From Arthrobacter sp. Bi26 (GTDB lineage: Bacteria; Actinomycetota; Actinomycetes; Actinomycetales; Micrococcaceae): a DNA stretch of 35,387 nt. Below, piece after piece: positions 24,711 through 32,657 of the stretch. The notes beneath the pieces are model-generated. The model made no database searches and was not told where the DNA came from. It was given only the letters and a program-made list of their open reading frames with translations. Both the position numbers and the translations under genes were made by a program. Location of the stretch: contig NZ_CAKKMF010000054.1 of assembly GCF_918697925.1 (NCBI RefSeq), positions 1 through 35,387 of the forward strand. Direction: 5' to 3'. Every line of letters starts with the position of its first letter. Within the stretch, counting starts at the first letter, position 1.

Positions 24711-24941
24711 ATGGCAGCAGAATCCAGCCCGAACGCCGACATCGAGGCCCTCAGCTACGAGGACGCCCGCGAGCAGCTGGTCGCGGTGGTGGGCAAGCTG
24801 GAGGCCGGCGGCGCCAGCCTGGAAGAATCACTCGCGCTGTGGGAGCGCGGCGAGGCACTGGCCAAGCGCTGCGAACAGTGGCTGGAAGGCGCCCGCAAGC
24901 GGCTCGCCGCCGCCCGGGACCAGGCTGCGGACAAGAACTAA
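24711..24941 (+). CDS. xseB: Exodeoxyribonuclease VII small subunit
   Basis: A 76-residue protein, the usual size for the small subunit that coats the large subunit in exonuclease VII. It shows the typical pattern LSYEDAREQLVAVVGKLEAG followed by LEESLALWERGEALAKRCEQWLEGARKRL. The ATG at 24711 has AAGGAG 7 nt upstream. The 173 bp between xseA and xseB are rich in CAACAC-like triplets and hold no gene. The stop is 25 bp from the convergent PPK2 stop. Confidence 0.93.
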   Translation: MAAESSPNADIEALSYEDAREQLVAVVGKLEAGGASLEESLALWERGEALAKRCEQWLEGARKRLAAARDQAADKN

Positions 24942-24966
24942 ACACCTGCTTTTCAAAGACCGCCGG

Positions 24967-25821
24967 TCAGGACCGCTGCACCAGTTCGCGTTCCATGTCC
25001 ATGTCCAAGTCCGGAACCGGCCATTTGAGATTCAGGCCTTCGAGGGCCTCCAGTAGGAGCTGCTGCACCACGATGCGGGCGTACCACTTCTTGTTGGCCG
25101 GCACGACATGCCACGGCGCCAGCTCCGTGCTGGTCTTGTCCAGGGCCGTCTGGTAAGCGTCCATATAGTCGGCCCAGAAGGCCCGTTCCTTAAGGTCCCC
25201 ACTGCTGTACTTCCATTGTTTGGCGGGGTCCTCCAGACGGGCCAGCAGCCGGTTCTTTTGCTCATCGCGGCTGATGTGCAGCATGACCTTGACGATCTTC
25301 GTTCCGGCGGCCGCCTGCCGGGCCTCGAATTCATTGATGGCCCGGTAGCGGCGCTCCAGTTCCTCGGCGTCCGCCCAGTGGTGCACCCGGTGGATCAGGA
25401 CGTCCTCATAGTGGGAACGGTCGAAGACCCCAACCATGCCGGCCGCTGGCACTTCCTTTTCGATCCGCCATAGGAAGTCGTAGGACTGTTCCTCGGGCGT
25501 GGGCGCCTTGAACGACTTCAGCTGCACGCCCTGCGGATTCATCTGGCCCATCACGTGGTTGACGATGCCGCCCTTGCCCGCAGTGTCCATGGCCTGCAGG
25601 ACCAGCAGCACGCGTTTCTTGCCGCCGGTCCTGGACTCGGCGAACAGCTGCTCCTGCAGCTGCGTGAGCTTGCCGTCGAGTTCGCCGAGCAGCTGCTCGC
25701 CGTCGGCCTTGCCGCCGTCGTAGCCCGGCGTCGAGCCCGGGTCCAGCGATTCCAGGCTGAAGCCCTTCCCTACCTTGAGGAGTTTCGAGGGTTGGTCATC
25801 GAACGTCGCAGAGTCTGCCAT
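24967..25821 (-). CDS. ppk2: Polyphosphate kinase 2 family protein
   Basis: A 284-residue PPK2-type kinase, which moves phosphate between polyphosphate and nucleotides (ADP or AMP). The P-loop is AMDTAGKGG at about 77-85. The Walker B-like VFDRSHYEDVLIHR (about 132-145) carries the metal-binding Asp and the Arg/His set of the family. The lid region ISRDEQKNRLLARLEDPAKQWKYS and the substrate-facing WHVVPANKKWYARI follow. Which PPK2 class it belongs to, and so AMP or ADP preference, cannot be safely read by eye. The start is taken at ATG 25821, three bases inside a TTG, with AAAGAGG upstream. It lies 70 bp downstream of the aminotransferase gene on the same strand. Confidence 0.92.
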   Translation of the reverse strand: MADSATFDDQPSKLLKVGKGFSLESLDPGSTPGYDGGKADGEQLLGELDGKLTQLQEQLFAESRTGGKKRVLLVLQAMDTAGKGGIVNHVMGQMNPQGVQLKSFKAPTPEEQSYDFLWRIEKEVPAAGMVGVFDRSHYEDVLIHRVHHWADAEELERRYRAINEFEARQAAAGTKIVKVMLHISRDEQKNRLLARLEDPAKQWKYSSGDLKERAFWADYMDAYQTALDKTSTELAPWHVVPANKKWYARIVVQQLLLEALEGLNLKWPVPDLDMDMERELVQRS

Positions 25822-25891
25822 CAATGCCTCTTTCCGGTTGACGCAGCCGCAGTAGGCGGAGCAGGAGCCCCGTTGCGCTGCTGACCGAAGC

Positions 25892-27112
25892 CTAGTTCCC
25901 CTTGTACCGGCTCAGGAAGTCCGCCATGCGGTTGATCGCTTCCTCGAGGTCCTTGACGTTTGGCAGCGTCACCATCCGGAAGTGGTCCGGCCGGACCCAG
26001 TTGAACGCCCTGCCGTGGGACAGGAGGATCTTCTGCTCGCGGAGCAGGTCCAGGACGAATTTCTCGTCGTCGCGGATGTGATAAACCTCGGGGTCCAGCT
26101 TCGGGAACAGATACATCGCCCCGCGGGCCTGCTGCGTGCTGACGCCCGGGATGGCGTTGAGCATGTCGTAGGCCTTGTTCCGCTGCTCCAGGAGACGTCC
26201 CCCGGGCAGGATCAGGTCGTTGATGCTCTGGTAGCCGCCGAGGGCAGTCTGGATGGCGTGCTGGGCAGGAACATTGGCGCAGAGGCGCATGTTGGCGAGC
26301 AGGTTGATGCCCTCGAGGTAGTCCGCGGCGTCTTTTTTCGGCCCGGAGATGGCCATCCAGCCGGCCCGAAAACCGCAGACCCGGTAGGCCTTGGAGAGCC
26401 CGCTGAAGGTCAGGCACAGGACGTCGTCGCCGGTGAGCGAGGCGAGGTTTACGTGCACCGCATCTTCGTAGAGGATCTTCTCGTAGATTTCGTCGGCGAA
26501 GAGCACGAGGCCGTGCTTCTCGGCGAGGGCGACGATCTTTTTCAGCGTCGCTTTGGGGTACACCGCACCCGTGGGGTTGTTCGGGTTGATGACCACGATC
26601 CCCTTGGTGCGCGGAGTGATCTTCGCTTCCATGTCCTCGAGGTCGGGCTGCCAGCCGGTTTCCTCATCGCAGAGGTAGTGCACGGGCTTCCCGCCGGCCA
26701 GGGCAACCGAGGCGGTCCACAGGGGGTAGTCCGGGGTGGGGATGAGGACCTCGTCGCCGTCGTCGAGCAGGGCCATGAGCGACATCGTGATCAGCTCGCT
26801 GACGCCGTTGCCGAGATAGATGTCATCCACGTGGATGTTCTGGATCCCGCGGGTCTGGTAGTACTGCGAGACGGCGGTGCGGGCCGAGAAAATGCCGCGC
26901 GAGTCGCTGTAGCCCTGGGCATGCGGCAGGTGGCGGATCATGTCCACCAGGATCGCGTCCGGCGCTTCAAACCCGAACGGGGCCGGGTTTCCGATGTTCA
27001 GTTTGAGGATGCGATGACCCTCCGCCTCCATCTGCTGGGCGGCCTGAAGAATCGGTCCACGGATGTCGTAAAGGACATTATGAAGCTTGGTGGACTGCTT
27101 GAATTCTGCCAT
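25892..27112 (-). CDS. alaA: Alanine-type PLP aminotransferase (AlaA/YfbQ-like)
   Basis: A 406-residue fold-type I, class I/II aminotransferase. It matches the glutamate-pyruvate transaminase group AlaA/YfbQ in length and in its opening QSTKLHNVLYDIRGPI. Features: substrate region NIGNPAPFGFEAPD, the NPNNPTG motif at 176-182, Asp207 in LFADEIYEKILY that binds the pyridine nitrogen, Lys241 in SGLSKAYRVCGFR forming the Schiff base, and the arginines after it. It would make L-alanine from pyruvate and glutamate. The ATG at 27112 has only a weak ribosome site and AT-rich DNA (CATATT) just 6 nt before it, so a very short leader is possible. The PPK2 gene follows downstream. Confidence 0.92.
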   Translation of the reverse strand: MAEFKQSTKLHNVLYDIRGPILQAAQQMEAEGHRILKLNIGNPAPFGFEAPDAILVDMIRHLPHAQGYSDSRGIFSARTAVSQYYQTRGIQNIHVDDIYLGNGVSELITMSLMALLDDGDEVLIPTPDYPLWTASVALAGGKPVHYLCDEETGWQPDLEDMEAKITPRTKGIVVINPNNPTGAVYPKATLKKIVALAEKHGLVLFADEIYEKILYEDAVHVNLASLTGDDVLCLTFSGLSKAYRVCGFRAGWMAISGPKKDAADYLEGINLLANMRLCANVPAQHAIQTALGGYQSINDLILPGGRLLEQRNKAYDMLNAIPGVSTQQARGAMYLFPKLDPEVYHIRDDEKFVLDLLREQKILLSHGRAFNWVRPDHFRMVTLPNVKDLEEAINRMADFLSRYKGN

Positions 27113-27186
27113 TCATCAAATATGCCATATGGAGGATGTACTTCCGCTGAGACATGACTCACACGCGGACGCGGCAGTAACAACAA

Positions 27187-27227
27187 CGACGCCGGTGCCC
27201 GGGCTGCAAGCCCGGGCACCGGCGTCG
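27187..27227 (-). terminator. Terminator of the osmoprotectant operon
   Basis: A perfect 19-bp inverted repeat (CGACGCCGGTGCCCGGGCT and its complement) with a 3-nt loop, followed on the minus strand by TTGTTGTT. It sits 77 bp past the binding-protein stop codon and upstream of the aminotransferase gene. Confidence 0.75.
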
Positions 27228-27303
27228 ACGGCAGGTCAGCCGTGGTCACTGGCCGGCGGGGTTCGCCGCGGCATGTAGCCGCCGCGCTCCCCCGCCCTGC
27301 CGG

Positions 27304-28269
27304 TTACTGCTTGACGATGCCCTTTTCCTTCAGCCACGCGTCCGCGGCGTCCTTCGGGTTCTGCTTCTGGCTGCCGCTGACGGCACGGTTGAGGTTGATG
27401 AGGTCTTCGGTGGTGAGGACCTTGGACACGGAGTTGAGGGCTTCCTTCGCCTTGTCCGTCATCTTGGCCGAGTTGTACAGCGGCAGCACCTGCTGGGCGA
27501 TGAAGTTGTTCTTCGGATCCTCCAGCACCACGAGGTCGTTGTCCGGGATGGACGGGGTGGTGGTGTAGATGTCCGCGACCTGGACCTGGTCCGAGAGCAG
27601 TGCCTTGAGCGTGACGGCGCCGCCGCCGTCGCTGAACGGCTCCAGCTTTTTGGGCACGCAGTTGTAGTTCTTCGCCAGGCCGGGCAGGCCGTACGCGCGT
27701 TCGGCGAAGGTCGCCGGGGCGCCGATTACAAGCTCGCTGCAGACCTTCGCCATGTCTTCGATGGACTTCAGCTGGTGCTTCTCGGCAGTGGCCTTGGTGA
27801 CCACCATGGCGTCCTTGTTCTCGGCCTTGGAGGCATCCAGCACGGCCAGGCCCTGCGGGAGCTTGGTCGGGAGCGCCTTCGCGATGTCATCGGCCGAGAC
27901 CTCGGTGGCGTCCTTGTTTACGTACAGCAGCAGGTTGCCGCTGTAGTCGGGAACGACGTCCACCGAGCCGTCCTGGACGGCTTTGAAGTAGACCTCGCGC
28001 GAGCCGATGTTCGGCTTGGTGCTGGCCGTAACGCCCGCGGCGTTCAGGGCGCCGGCATAGACCTCGGCCAGGATCTGGCTCTCGGGGAAATCAGCGGAGC
28101 CGATCACCAGGGCGCCGCCGGAACCGGAGGCGCCGCCGCTGCTGGCCGGTGCCGAGCTCAGCGGGTTGGATGAGCCTCCACAGGCGGACAGTGCCAGGGC
28201 CAGGCCCACGCCGGCGGCCAGGCCGCCGAATGCGCGCCTGCCGAGCGCTCGTTGGCGGGATTCGTTCAT
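27304..28269 (-). CDS. Osmoprotectant ABC transporter substrate-binding lipoprotein
   Basis: A 321-residue binding protein of the OpuAC/OpuCC (glycine betaine, carnitine, choline) family, attached by lipid at Cys30 in lipobox ALSAC. The mature part starts with the family pattern VIGSADFPESQILAEVYAGAL and contains YFKAVQDGSVDVVPDYSGN and GLPGLAKNYNC. The ligand within the osmoprotectant group is not decidable by eye. The signal peptide begins with RRAFGG, a twin-arginine-like pair before the hydrophobic core, so Tat export is possible though Sec is the default. The ATG overlaps the upstream permease stop as ATGA. Last gene of the operon, before a strong hairpin. Confidence 0.92.
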   Translation of the reverse strand: MNESRQRALGRRAFGGLAAGVGLALALSACGGSSNPLSSAPASSGGASGSGGALVIGSADFPESQILAEVYAGALNAAGVTASTKPNIGSREVYFKAVQDGSVDVVPDYSGNLLLYVNKDATEVSADDIAKALPTKLPQGLAVLDASKAENKDAMVVTKATAEKHQLKSIEDMAKVCSELVIGAPATFAERAYGLPGLAKNYNCVPKKLEPFSDGGGAVTLKALLSDQVQVADIYTTTPSIPDNDLVVLEDPKNNFIAQQVLPLYNSAKMTDKAKEALNSVSKVLTTEDLINLNRAVSGSQKQNPKDAADAWLKEKGIVKQ

Positions 28270-29012
28270 GACGTACCTCCTTGAACAGCAGTCTCCGTGT
28301 ATACGGAGTCTGTGAGATCAACCGCAGCCTTCTGGCTGCGGTTCGGCTGGAACGAGGCACCCCGTGACAGGAACAGCCTCTGAATAAGGGCCAGGACAAG
28401 GTCGACGCTGATCGCGAGGCCCGCGATCAGCAGCGAACCGCCCAGCATCTGCGGGAAATCGGAAAGCACCAGCCCGTCGAACAGGTAGCGGCCCAGACCG
28501 CCCAGGTTGATGTACGCGACCACCGAGACGGTGGCGATCACCTGCAGCACCCCGGTCCGGAACCCGCCGTACATGACGTGCAGTCCGTTGGGGAATTCCG
28601 CCCGGAACAGGACCTGCCACTCGGTCATGCCCATGGCGCGGGCGGCGTCCACCACGTTGCGGTCAACGCTGGAGATCCCGGCGTAGGTGCCGGCCAGCAG
28701 GGGCGGGACGGTCAGGATCACGAGCGCCCAGATCGGCGGCATCAGCCCGATGCCGGCGATCAGGACGAACAGGGTCAGCAGGCCGAGGGTGGGCAGGGCC
28801 CGCAGGGCGCCGGCGAGTGCCACGACGGCAACCCGCCCGCGGCCGGTGTGGCCCACATACAGTCCCACCGGAATGGCGATGGCCATGGCGATCAGCATGA
28901 CGAGCCCGGTGTAGGCCAGGTGCTCGAGAAGCCGCACCGGGATTCCGCTGCTGCCGCTCCAGTTCGCCGGATCGGTGAGCCAGTCGGCGGTGTCCGTGAC
29001 GACGTTGCTCAT
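28266..29012 (-). CDS. Osmoprotectant ABC transporter permease (second)
   Basis: A 248-residue inner-membrane permease of the OpuCB/OpuCD type. A short amphipathic start (LTDPANWSGSSGIPVRLLEHL) leads into about six helices, with LPTLGLLTLFVLIAGIGLMPP and the EAA-loop region DAARAMGMTEWQVLFRAEFPNGLHVMYGGFR. The ATG at 29012 overlaps the upstream permease stop as ATGA, which fixes the start; the longer frame runs back into that gene. It has a final cytoplasmic tail of about 35 residues with SFQPNRSQKAAVDLTD. It forms the transmembrane pore with the first permease. Confidence 0.92.
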   Translation of the reverse strand: MSNVVTDTADWLTDPANWSGSSGIPVRLLEHLAYTGLVMLIAMAIAIPVGLYVGHTGRGRVAVVALAGALRALPTLGLLTLFVLIAGIGLMPPIWALVILTVPPLLAGTYAGISSVDRNVVDAARAMGMTEWQVLFRAEFPNGLHVMYGGFRTGVLQVIATVSVVAYINLGGLGRYLFDGLVLSDFPQMLGGSLLIAGLAISVDLVLALIQRLFLSRGASFQPNRSQKAAVDLTDSVYTETAVQGGTS

Positions 29013-29749
29013 GCGTTTCCCCCTCCGGTCTTGGGACGCGAAAGCCGCATCGCCGCGGCAGCGGGGCCGGTCTTGTCCGGGCCGGCGCCTGAATCGGTGC
29101 TGCCGCCCGTGGCCGCCGAGGCGCGGGTCCAAGGGGTCAGCAGCCGTTCCATCAGCACCAGGACGGCGTCCATGAAGAGCGCGAGGATCAGGATCGCGAT
29201 GATGCCCACCACGACCTCGGTGACGAAGTCCCGCTGCAGTCCCGAGGTGAACAGCATCCCGAGGTTGCCGATCCCGAGCAGGGCCGCGACGCTGACCAGC
29301 GAGATGTTGCTGACGGAGACCACGCGCAGCCCGGCGAACATCACCGGCAGGGAAAGCGGCAGGTCAATCTGGAGGAACCTGGCAAATGGTTTGAAGCCCA
29401 TGGCGACGGCGGCCTGGCGGAGGTCCTCGTCCACCGAATCGAAGGCATCCAGGGCGGCGCGGACCAGCAGTGCCACCGCGTAAATGGTCAGGGCGACCAC
29501 CACGTTGACGGGATCCAGGATCCGGGTACCGAGGACGGTCGGCAGAATGATGAAGAGCGCCAGCGAGGGGATCGTGTACAGCAGCGAGGACCCGGTGAGC
29601 ACCACGGAGCGCCGGGCACGGCTCTGCCGGGCAACTTGGGCCAGCGGGATGGCGATCAGCAGGCCTAAGATCATCGGCAGGACGGCGAGGACAAGATGCT
29701 GGCCGGCGAGCGTGAAGACCTGCTCCTTGTTGGCCAGGAACCACTCCAT
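29009..29749 (-). CDS. Osmoprotectant ABC transporter permease (first)
   Basis: A 246-residue inner-membrane permease of the OpuCB type. It starts WFLANKEQVFTLAGQHLVLAVLPMI, the family pattern, and has LLYTIPSLALFIILPTVLG and EAA loop QAAVAMGFKPFARFLQIDLPLSLPV. The tail after the last helix (TPWTRASAATGGSTDSG...) is polar and variable. The start ATG shares a base with the ATPase stop codon (TAATG), which couples translation. It works as a heterodimer with the next permease. Confidence 0.92.
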   Translation of the reverse strand: MEWFLANKEQVFTLAGQHLVLAVLPMILGLLIAIPLAQVARQSRARRSVVLTGSSLLYTIPSLALFIILPTVLGTRILDPVNVVVALTIYAVALLVRAALDAFDSVDEDLRQAAVAMGFKPFARFLQIDLPLSLPVMFAGLRVVSVSNISLVSVAALLGIGNLGMLFTSGLQRDFVTEVVVGIIAILILALFMDAVLVLMERLLTPWTRASAATGGSTDSGAGPDKTGPAAAAMRLSRPKTGGGNA

Positions 29750-30852
29750 TAGAGGACCCCGTGACGGACGTTGCGGTCCGATTCGATCACTTCGAGAACC
29801 TCGGCGGCGACAATGACCCCCGCTGCCCGGCCGTCGTCGTCCACGGTGACGCCAAGCCCTGACGGCGAGGACAGGGCCGCGTCCAGTGCCCGGCGGAGGG
29901 TGTCCCCCTTGCGGAAGAGGGAGCCTCCGGGAACCATTTCCGCGCCGGCTCCGCTGGCGCTGCCGGGCCCGGCCCAGCCCAGCGGACGCAGCGCGCCGTC
30001 GACCACCAGCTGCCAGTCGTCGGAGCTGCCCTCCGCCTGGAGCTGTTCGAGCGTGATGGTGGGGACGGGGTGGATGGTGACGCCGTCGGAGGGGCTGAAC
30101 GCAAGGTGCCGGAACCCGCGGTCGCGGCCCACGAAGGACGCCACGAACTCGTTGGCCGGGGCCCGCAGGATCTCGGCAGGGGCGGCGTACTGCGCCAGTT
30201 TGCCGCCGATGCCGAACACGGCCACTTTGTCGCCCAGGACAGTGGCCTCATCGATGTCATGGGTGACGAAGACGATCGTCTTGGCCAGGTCTCGCTGGAG
30301 CCGCAGCAACTCCCTCTGGAGTTCATCGCGGACCACGGGGTCCACGGCACTGAAGGGCTCGTCCATGAGCAGCACGGGCGGATCGGCCGCGAGCGCCCGG
30401 GCCACGCCGACGCGCTGCTGCTGGCCGCCCGAAAGCTGGGAGGGGTAACGCTTGCCGAGGGAGGAGGCCAGCCCGACGACGTCGAGCAGTTCCTGCGCGC
30501 GCTTGCGGGCGTCCCCTTTGGACACCCCATTAAGCCGGGGAACGGTGGCGATGTTGTCCAGCACGGAGCGGTGCGGCATCAAACCGGAGGACTGCATGAC
30601 GTAGCCCATGGACCGGCGCAGCTGCGCGGCGGGCACTGACGTGACGTCGGCCCCGCCGACGGTGATGATGCCGGACGTGGGTTCCACCATGCGGTTGATC
30701 ATCCGCAGGGAGGTGGTCTTTCCGCAGCCGGAAGGTCCGACGAAGACCGTGATGGCGCCTTTGTCGATGGACATGGTCAGTCCGTCAACGGCGGGCTGGC
30801 CACCCTGGTACTGCTTCGTGACGTTCTGGAACTCGATCATGGCTTCGGCCAT
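29749..30852 (-). CDS. Osmoprotectant ABC transporter ATP-binding protein with CBS-like tail
   Basis: A 367-residue ATPase of the OpuCA/ProV type. Walker A is GPSGCGKTT at about 39-47, the signature LSGGQQQR, Walker B LLMDEPFSAVDP, and the switch His is in FVTHDID. Residues about 265-365 form the regulatory part, where OpuCA proteins carry CBS domains that sense ionic strength. Here one CBS-like unit is recognisable near the end (GDTLRRALDAALSSPSGLGVTVDDDGRAAGVIVAAEVLEVI), and the first is degenerate. Start at ATG 30852; a second ATG four codons in (30840) would begin with MIEFQNVTKQY and is equally plausible. First gene of the operon, with repeated AACTG-type half-sites upstream. Confidence 0.92.
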   Translation of the reverse strand: MAEAMIEFQNVTKQYQGGQPAVDGLTMSIDKGAITVFVGPSGCGKTTSLRMINRMVEPTSGIITVGGADVTSVPAAQLRRSMGYVMQSSGLMPHRSVLDNIATVPRLNGVSKGDARKRAQELLDVVGLASSLGKRYPSQLSGGQQQRVGVARALAADPPVLLMDEPFSAVDPVVRDELQRELLRLQRDLAKTIVFVTHDIDEATVLGDKVAVFGIGGKLAQYAAPAEILRAPANEFVASFVGRDRGFRHLAFSPSDGVTIHPVPTITLEQLQAEGSSDDWQLVVDGALRPLGWAGPGSASGAGAEMVPGGSLFRKGDTLRRALDAALSSPSGLGVTVDDDGRAAGVIVAAEVLEVIESDRNVRHGVL

Positions 30853-30864
30853 TTCCGGGCTTAC

Positions 30865-30948
30865 CTAACTGTTGGCGGCAACATCGACAGGGACCAGCCA
30901 ACTGCTCATCAGTGTACTGGCCATAAAGCAGTTAGCTCATAGACTAAC
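30865..30948. promoter_or_regulatory. Possible control region of the osmoprotectant operon
   Basis: AACTG/CAGTT half-sites occur three times: CTAACTGTTGGC (from 30865), CCAACTGCTCAT (30898-30909) and AGCAGTTAGCTCAT (30927-30940). GTTAG/CTAAC forms a small inverted repeat at 30931-30948. TACACT between them on the minus strand is a -10 candidate. Weak evidence, but the half-sites cluster just upstream of the first gene. Confidence 0.3.
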
Positions 30949-31016
30949 CAGCGCCCCGGCCTATGTCAGCGGCGCGCGGCTCCCGTAAGGCTTCGGAAGC
31001 ACAACGATTTTGGATG

Positions 31017-31050
31017 GGTGGCGCGCCGGAAGAGCTCCCGGCGCGCCACC
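31017..31050 (-). terminator. Hairpin after rsgA
   Basis: Perfect 13-bp arms GGTGGCGCGCCGG / CCGGCGCGCCACC with an 8-nt loop, 30 bp past the rsgA stop codon. It lacks a clear T-run on either side, so it may stabilise the 3' end rather than terminate by itself. Confidence 0.45.
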
Positions 31051-31079
31051 GGGACCGTTGAGTCACCGCGCGGTGCGCC

Positions 31080-32357
31080 TCAGCGGGGCCGCCGCCGGCC
31101 GCCCTTGGCGCCGCCGGCTTTGCCGCCCCGGTCGCGCGCGTTCTCATGGTTGTCGCGTTCGGCCGACCGCTGGCTCTTGCCCGCCACCGCGATCTTCTGG
31201 TGCCATTCGCGCTGGTAGGCCCGCCGCGCGGCCGCGTCGTGGCGGCGGGCCAGGGCGGCGAGTTCGCGCTGCAGCTTCAGGTAACTGGCCCAGCGGCGGT
31301 CGTCGAGTCCGCCGTCGGCGAGCGCGGCCTGCACGGCGCAGCCGGGCTCCCGGCCATGCGCGCAGTCCGAGAAGCGGCAGTGCTCGAAGAGCTCTTCTAG
31401 GTCGCCGAACATCTCCTCCATTCCTTCGTCGGCGTCGAAGATCCCGAAGCCGCGCACCCCGGGCGTGTCCATCAGGACGGCGCCGCCGGGCAGGGGAACG
31501 AGCGCGCGGGACGTGGTGGTGTGCCTGCCCTTCCCGTCACCGGCGCGAACGGTCCCGATCTCCTGGGCCGCGACGCCGGCGAGGGCATTGATGAGCGTGG
31601 ATTTGCCGGCGCCCGAGGGCCCCAGCAGCACCAGCGTGCCGCCGGGTGGCAGATGGCCCAGCAGTTCGTCGAGGCCGTCGCCGTTCTCGGCAGAGGTGGT
31701 GACGACGTCGACGCCGGCCGATTGGCGCACGACCGTCCCCACGACGTCGTCCGCGAGATCCGCGATGTCCGCCTTCGTGATGATCACGAGCGGAGTGGCG
31801 CCGGAGTCCCAAGCCGCGACCAGCGTCCGTTCGAGCCGGTTGTGCGTGAGCGGGCGGTCCACCGGAACGACGATTCCCACGACGTCCATGTTGGCGCCAA
31901 GGACCTGTGCTTCAGAGGAGGCTTCGAAGGCACGCTTGCGGCTCAGCTCCGAGTGGCGCGGCAGTATGCCCGCGATGGCGGGCTCCCCCGCCGCGTTCGA
32001 GCCCAGCCAGACCCAGTCCCCGGTGACGGGAAGCTCCCCGCCGCGGGGGTAGGGCAGGTGGGCGGCCCCGTCGCCGTCGGCCACCAGGACGAGGTTGCGG
32101 TCCACCCGGATAACTCGGCCCCGGCGGTGGCCTCCTGGCACGGGATGTGCCGCGAAACGCTCCGCGATGCCCGCCGTGTAACCGTAGTGGACCGGCCCCT
32201 CGGGGCCAGCCGCATTGGAGTGCAGGGCTGAATTAGTGGTGGCTGAATTAGTGGTGGCTGAATTGGGGATGGCTGCAGTAGGGACGGATGAACTGGCAAC
32301 AGATGAATCGGTGAAGAGGGCGCCACGGGCGCCGGGCGATGCAGCATGAGTGGTCAA
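31080..32357 (-). CDS. rsgA: Ribosome small-subunit-dependent GTPase RsgA
   Basis: A 425-residue GTPase that tests late 30S maturation. It shows the circularly permuted order of the family: G4 TKAD (194-197) before G1 GPSGAGKS (246-253), the G2-like GRHTTTSR and G3 DTPG (297-300). An N-terminal OB-fold spans about 78-140. The C-terminal zinc knuckle is Cys327, Cys332, His334 and Cys340 in EHCRFSDCAHGREPGC. The last 40 residues are basic (KGGRRRPR). Residues 15-50 are low-complexity with SATTN repeats, so the protein is longer than the usual 300-370. The start is TTG at 32357 with AAAGGG about 7 nt upstream; no ATG or GTG occurs in frame before the conserved part. Confidence 0.95.
   Translation of the reverse strand: MTTHAASPGARGALFTDSSVASSSVPTAAIPNSATTNSATTNSALHSNAAGPEGPVHYGYTAGIAERFAAHPVPGGHRRGRVIRVDRNLVLVADGDGAAHLPYPRGGELPVTGDWVWLGSNAAGEPAIAGILPRHSELSRKRAFEASSEAQVLGANMDVVGIVVPVDRPLTHNRLERTLVAAWDSGATPLVIITKADIADLADDVVGTVVRQSAGVDVVTTSAENGDGLDELLGHLPPGGTLVLLGPSGAGKSTLINALAGVAAQEIGTVRAGDGKGRHTTTSRALVPLPGGAVLMDTPGVRGFGIFDADEGMEEMFGDLEELFEHCRFSDCAHGREPGCAVQAALADGGLDDRRWASYLKLQRELAALARRHDAAARRAYQREWHQKIAVAGKSQRSAERDNHENARDRGGKAGGAKGGRRRPR
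32230..32274 (-). repeat. Three 15-nt tandem repeats in the rsgA N-terminal tail
   Basis: GAATTAGTGGTGGCT at 32230-32244 and 32245-32259, then a degenerate copy at 32260-32274. On the coding strand they give SATTN-SATTN. They lie in the non-conserved N-terminal tail. Confidence 0.85.
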
Positions 32358-32657
32358 CGAAAACCCTTTGATGGGGCCCGTGGTGCGGTGCAGGTGCGCT
32401 GCGGCGGCAAGGGACGCCGCGCGCGTGGAGACTAGCGCTGGATGGCTAGGCTGCGCCGTGGGACGGGGCAGGAGTAATGATTTGGCTTGTATCGGTGCGC
32501 TGCGCGCTCAGAAATATCGCATTCATTGCTTCCACCTCCCCATCGTCGGCCGGCTTGCTGCGGCCGGCTCCTGGCTGATCCCGTCTACTGCGCTGTGTCG
32601 TCTACTTGCGCTGCGGTTTCTACAGAATAGCCATGGCGCCTGCGCCTGGCTAGCGAT
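32358..32657. other. Intergenic region rsgA / Nudix gene
   Basis: This 300-bp gap lies between two minus-strand genes. It should hold the rsgA promoter. A 17-bp-offset direct repeat (GTCTACTGCGCTG at 32583, GTCTACTTGCGCTG at 32600) and a bulged hairpin at 32628-32652 (TAGCCATGGCGC / GCGCCTGGCTA) are visible. The latter may end the Nudix transcript. A plus-strand open frame crosses the gap but shows no protein-like composition or ribosome site, so I do not call it. Confidence 0.45.
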
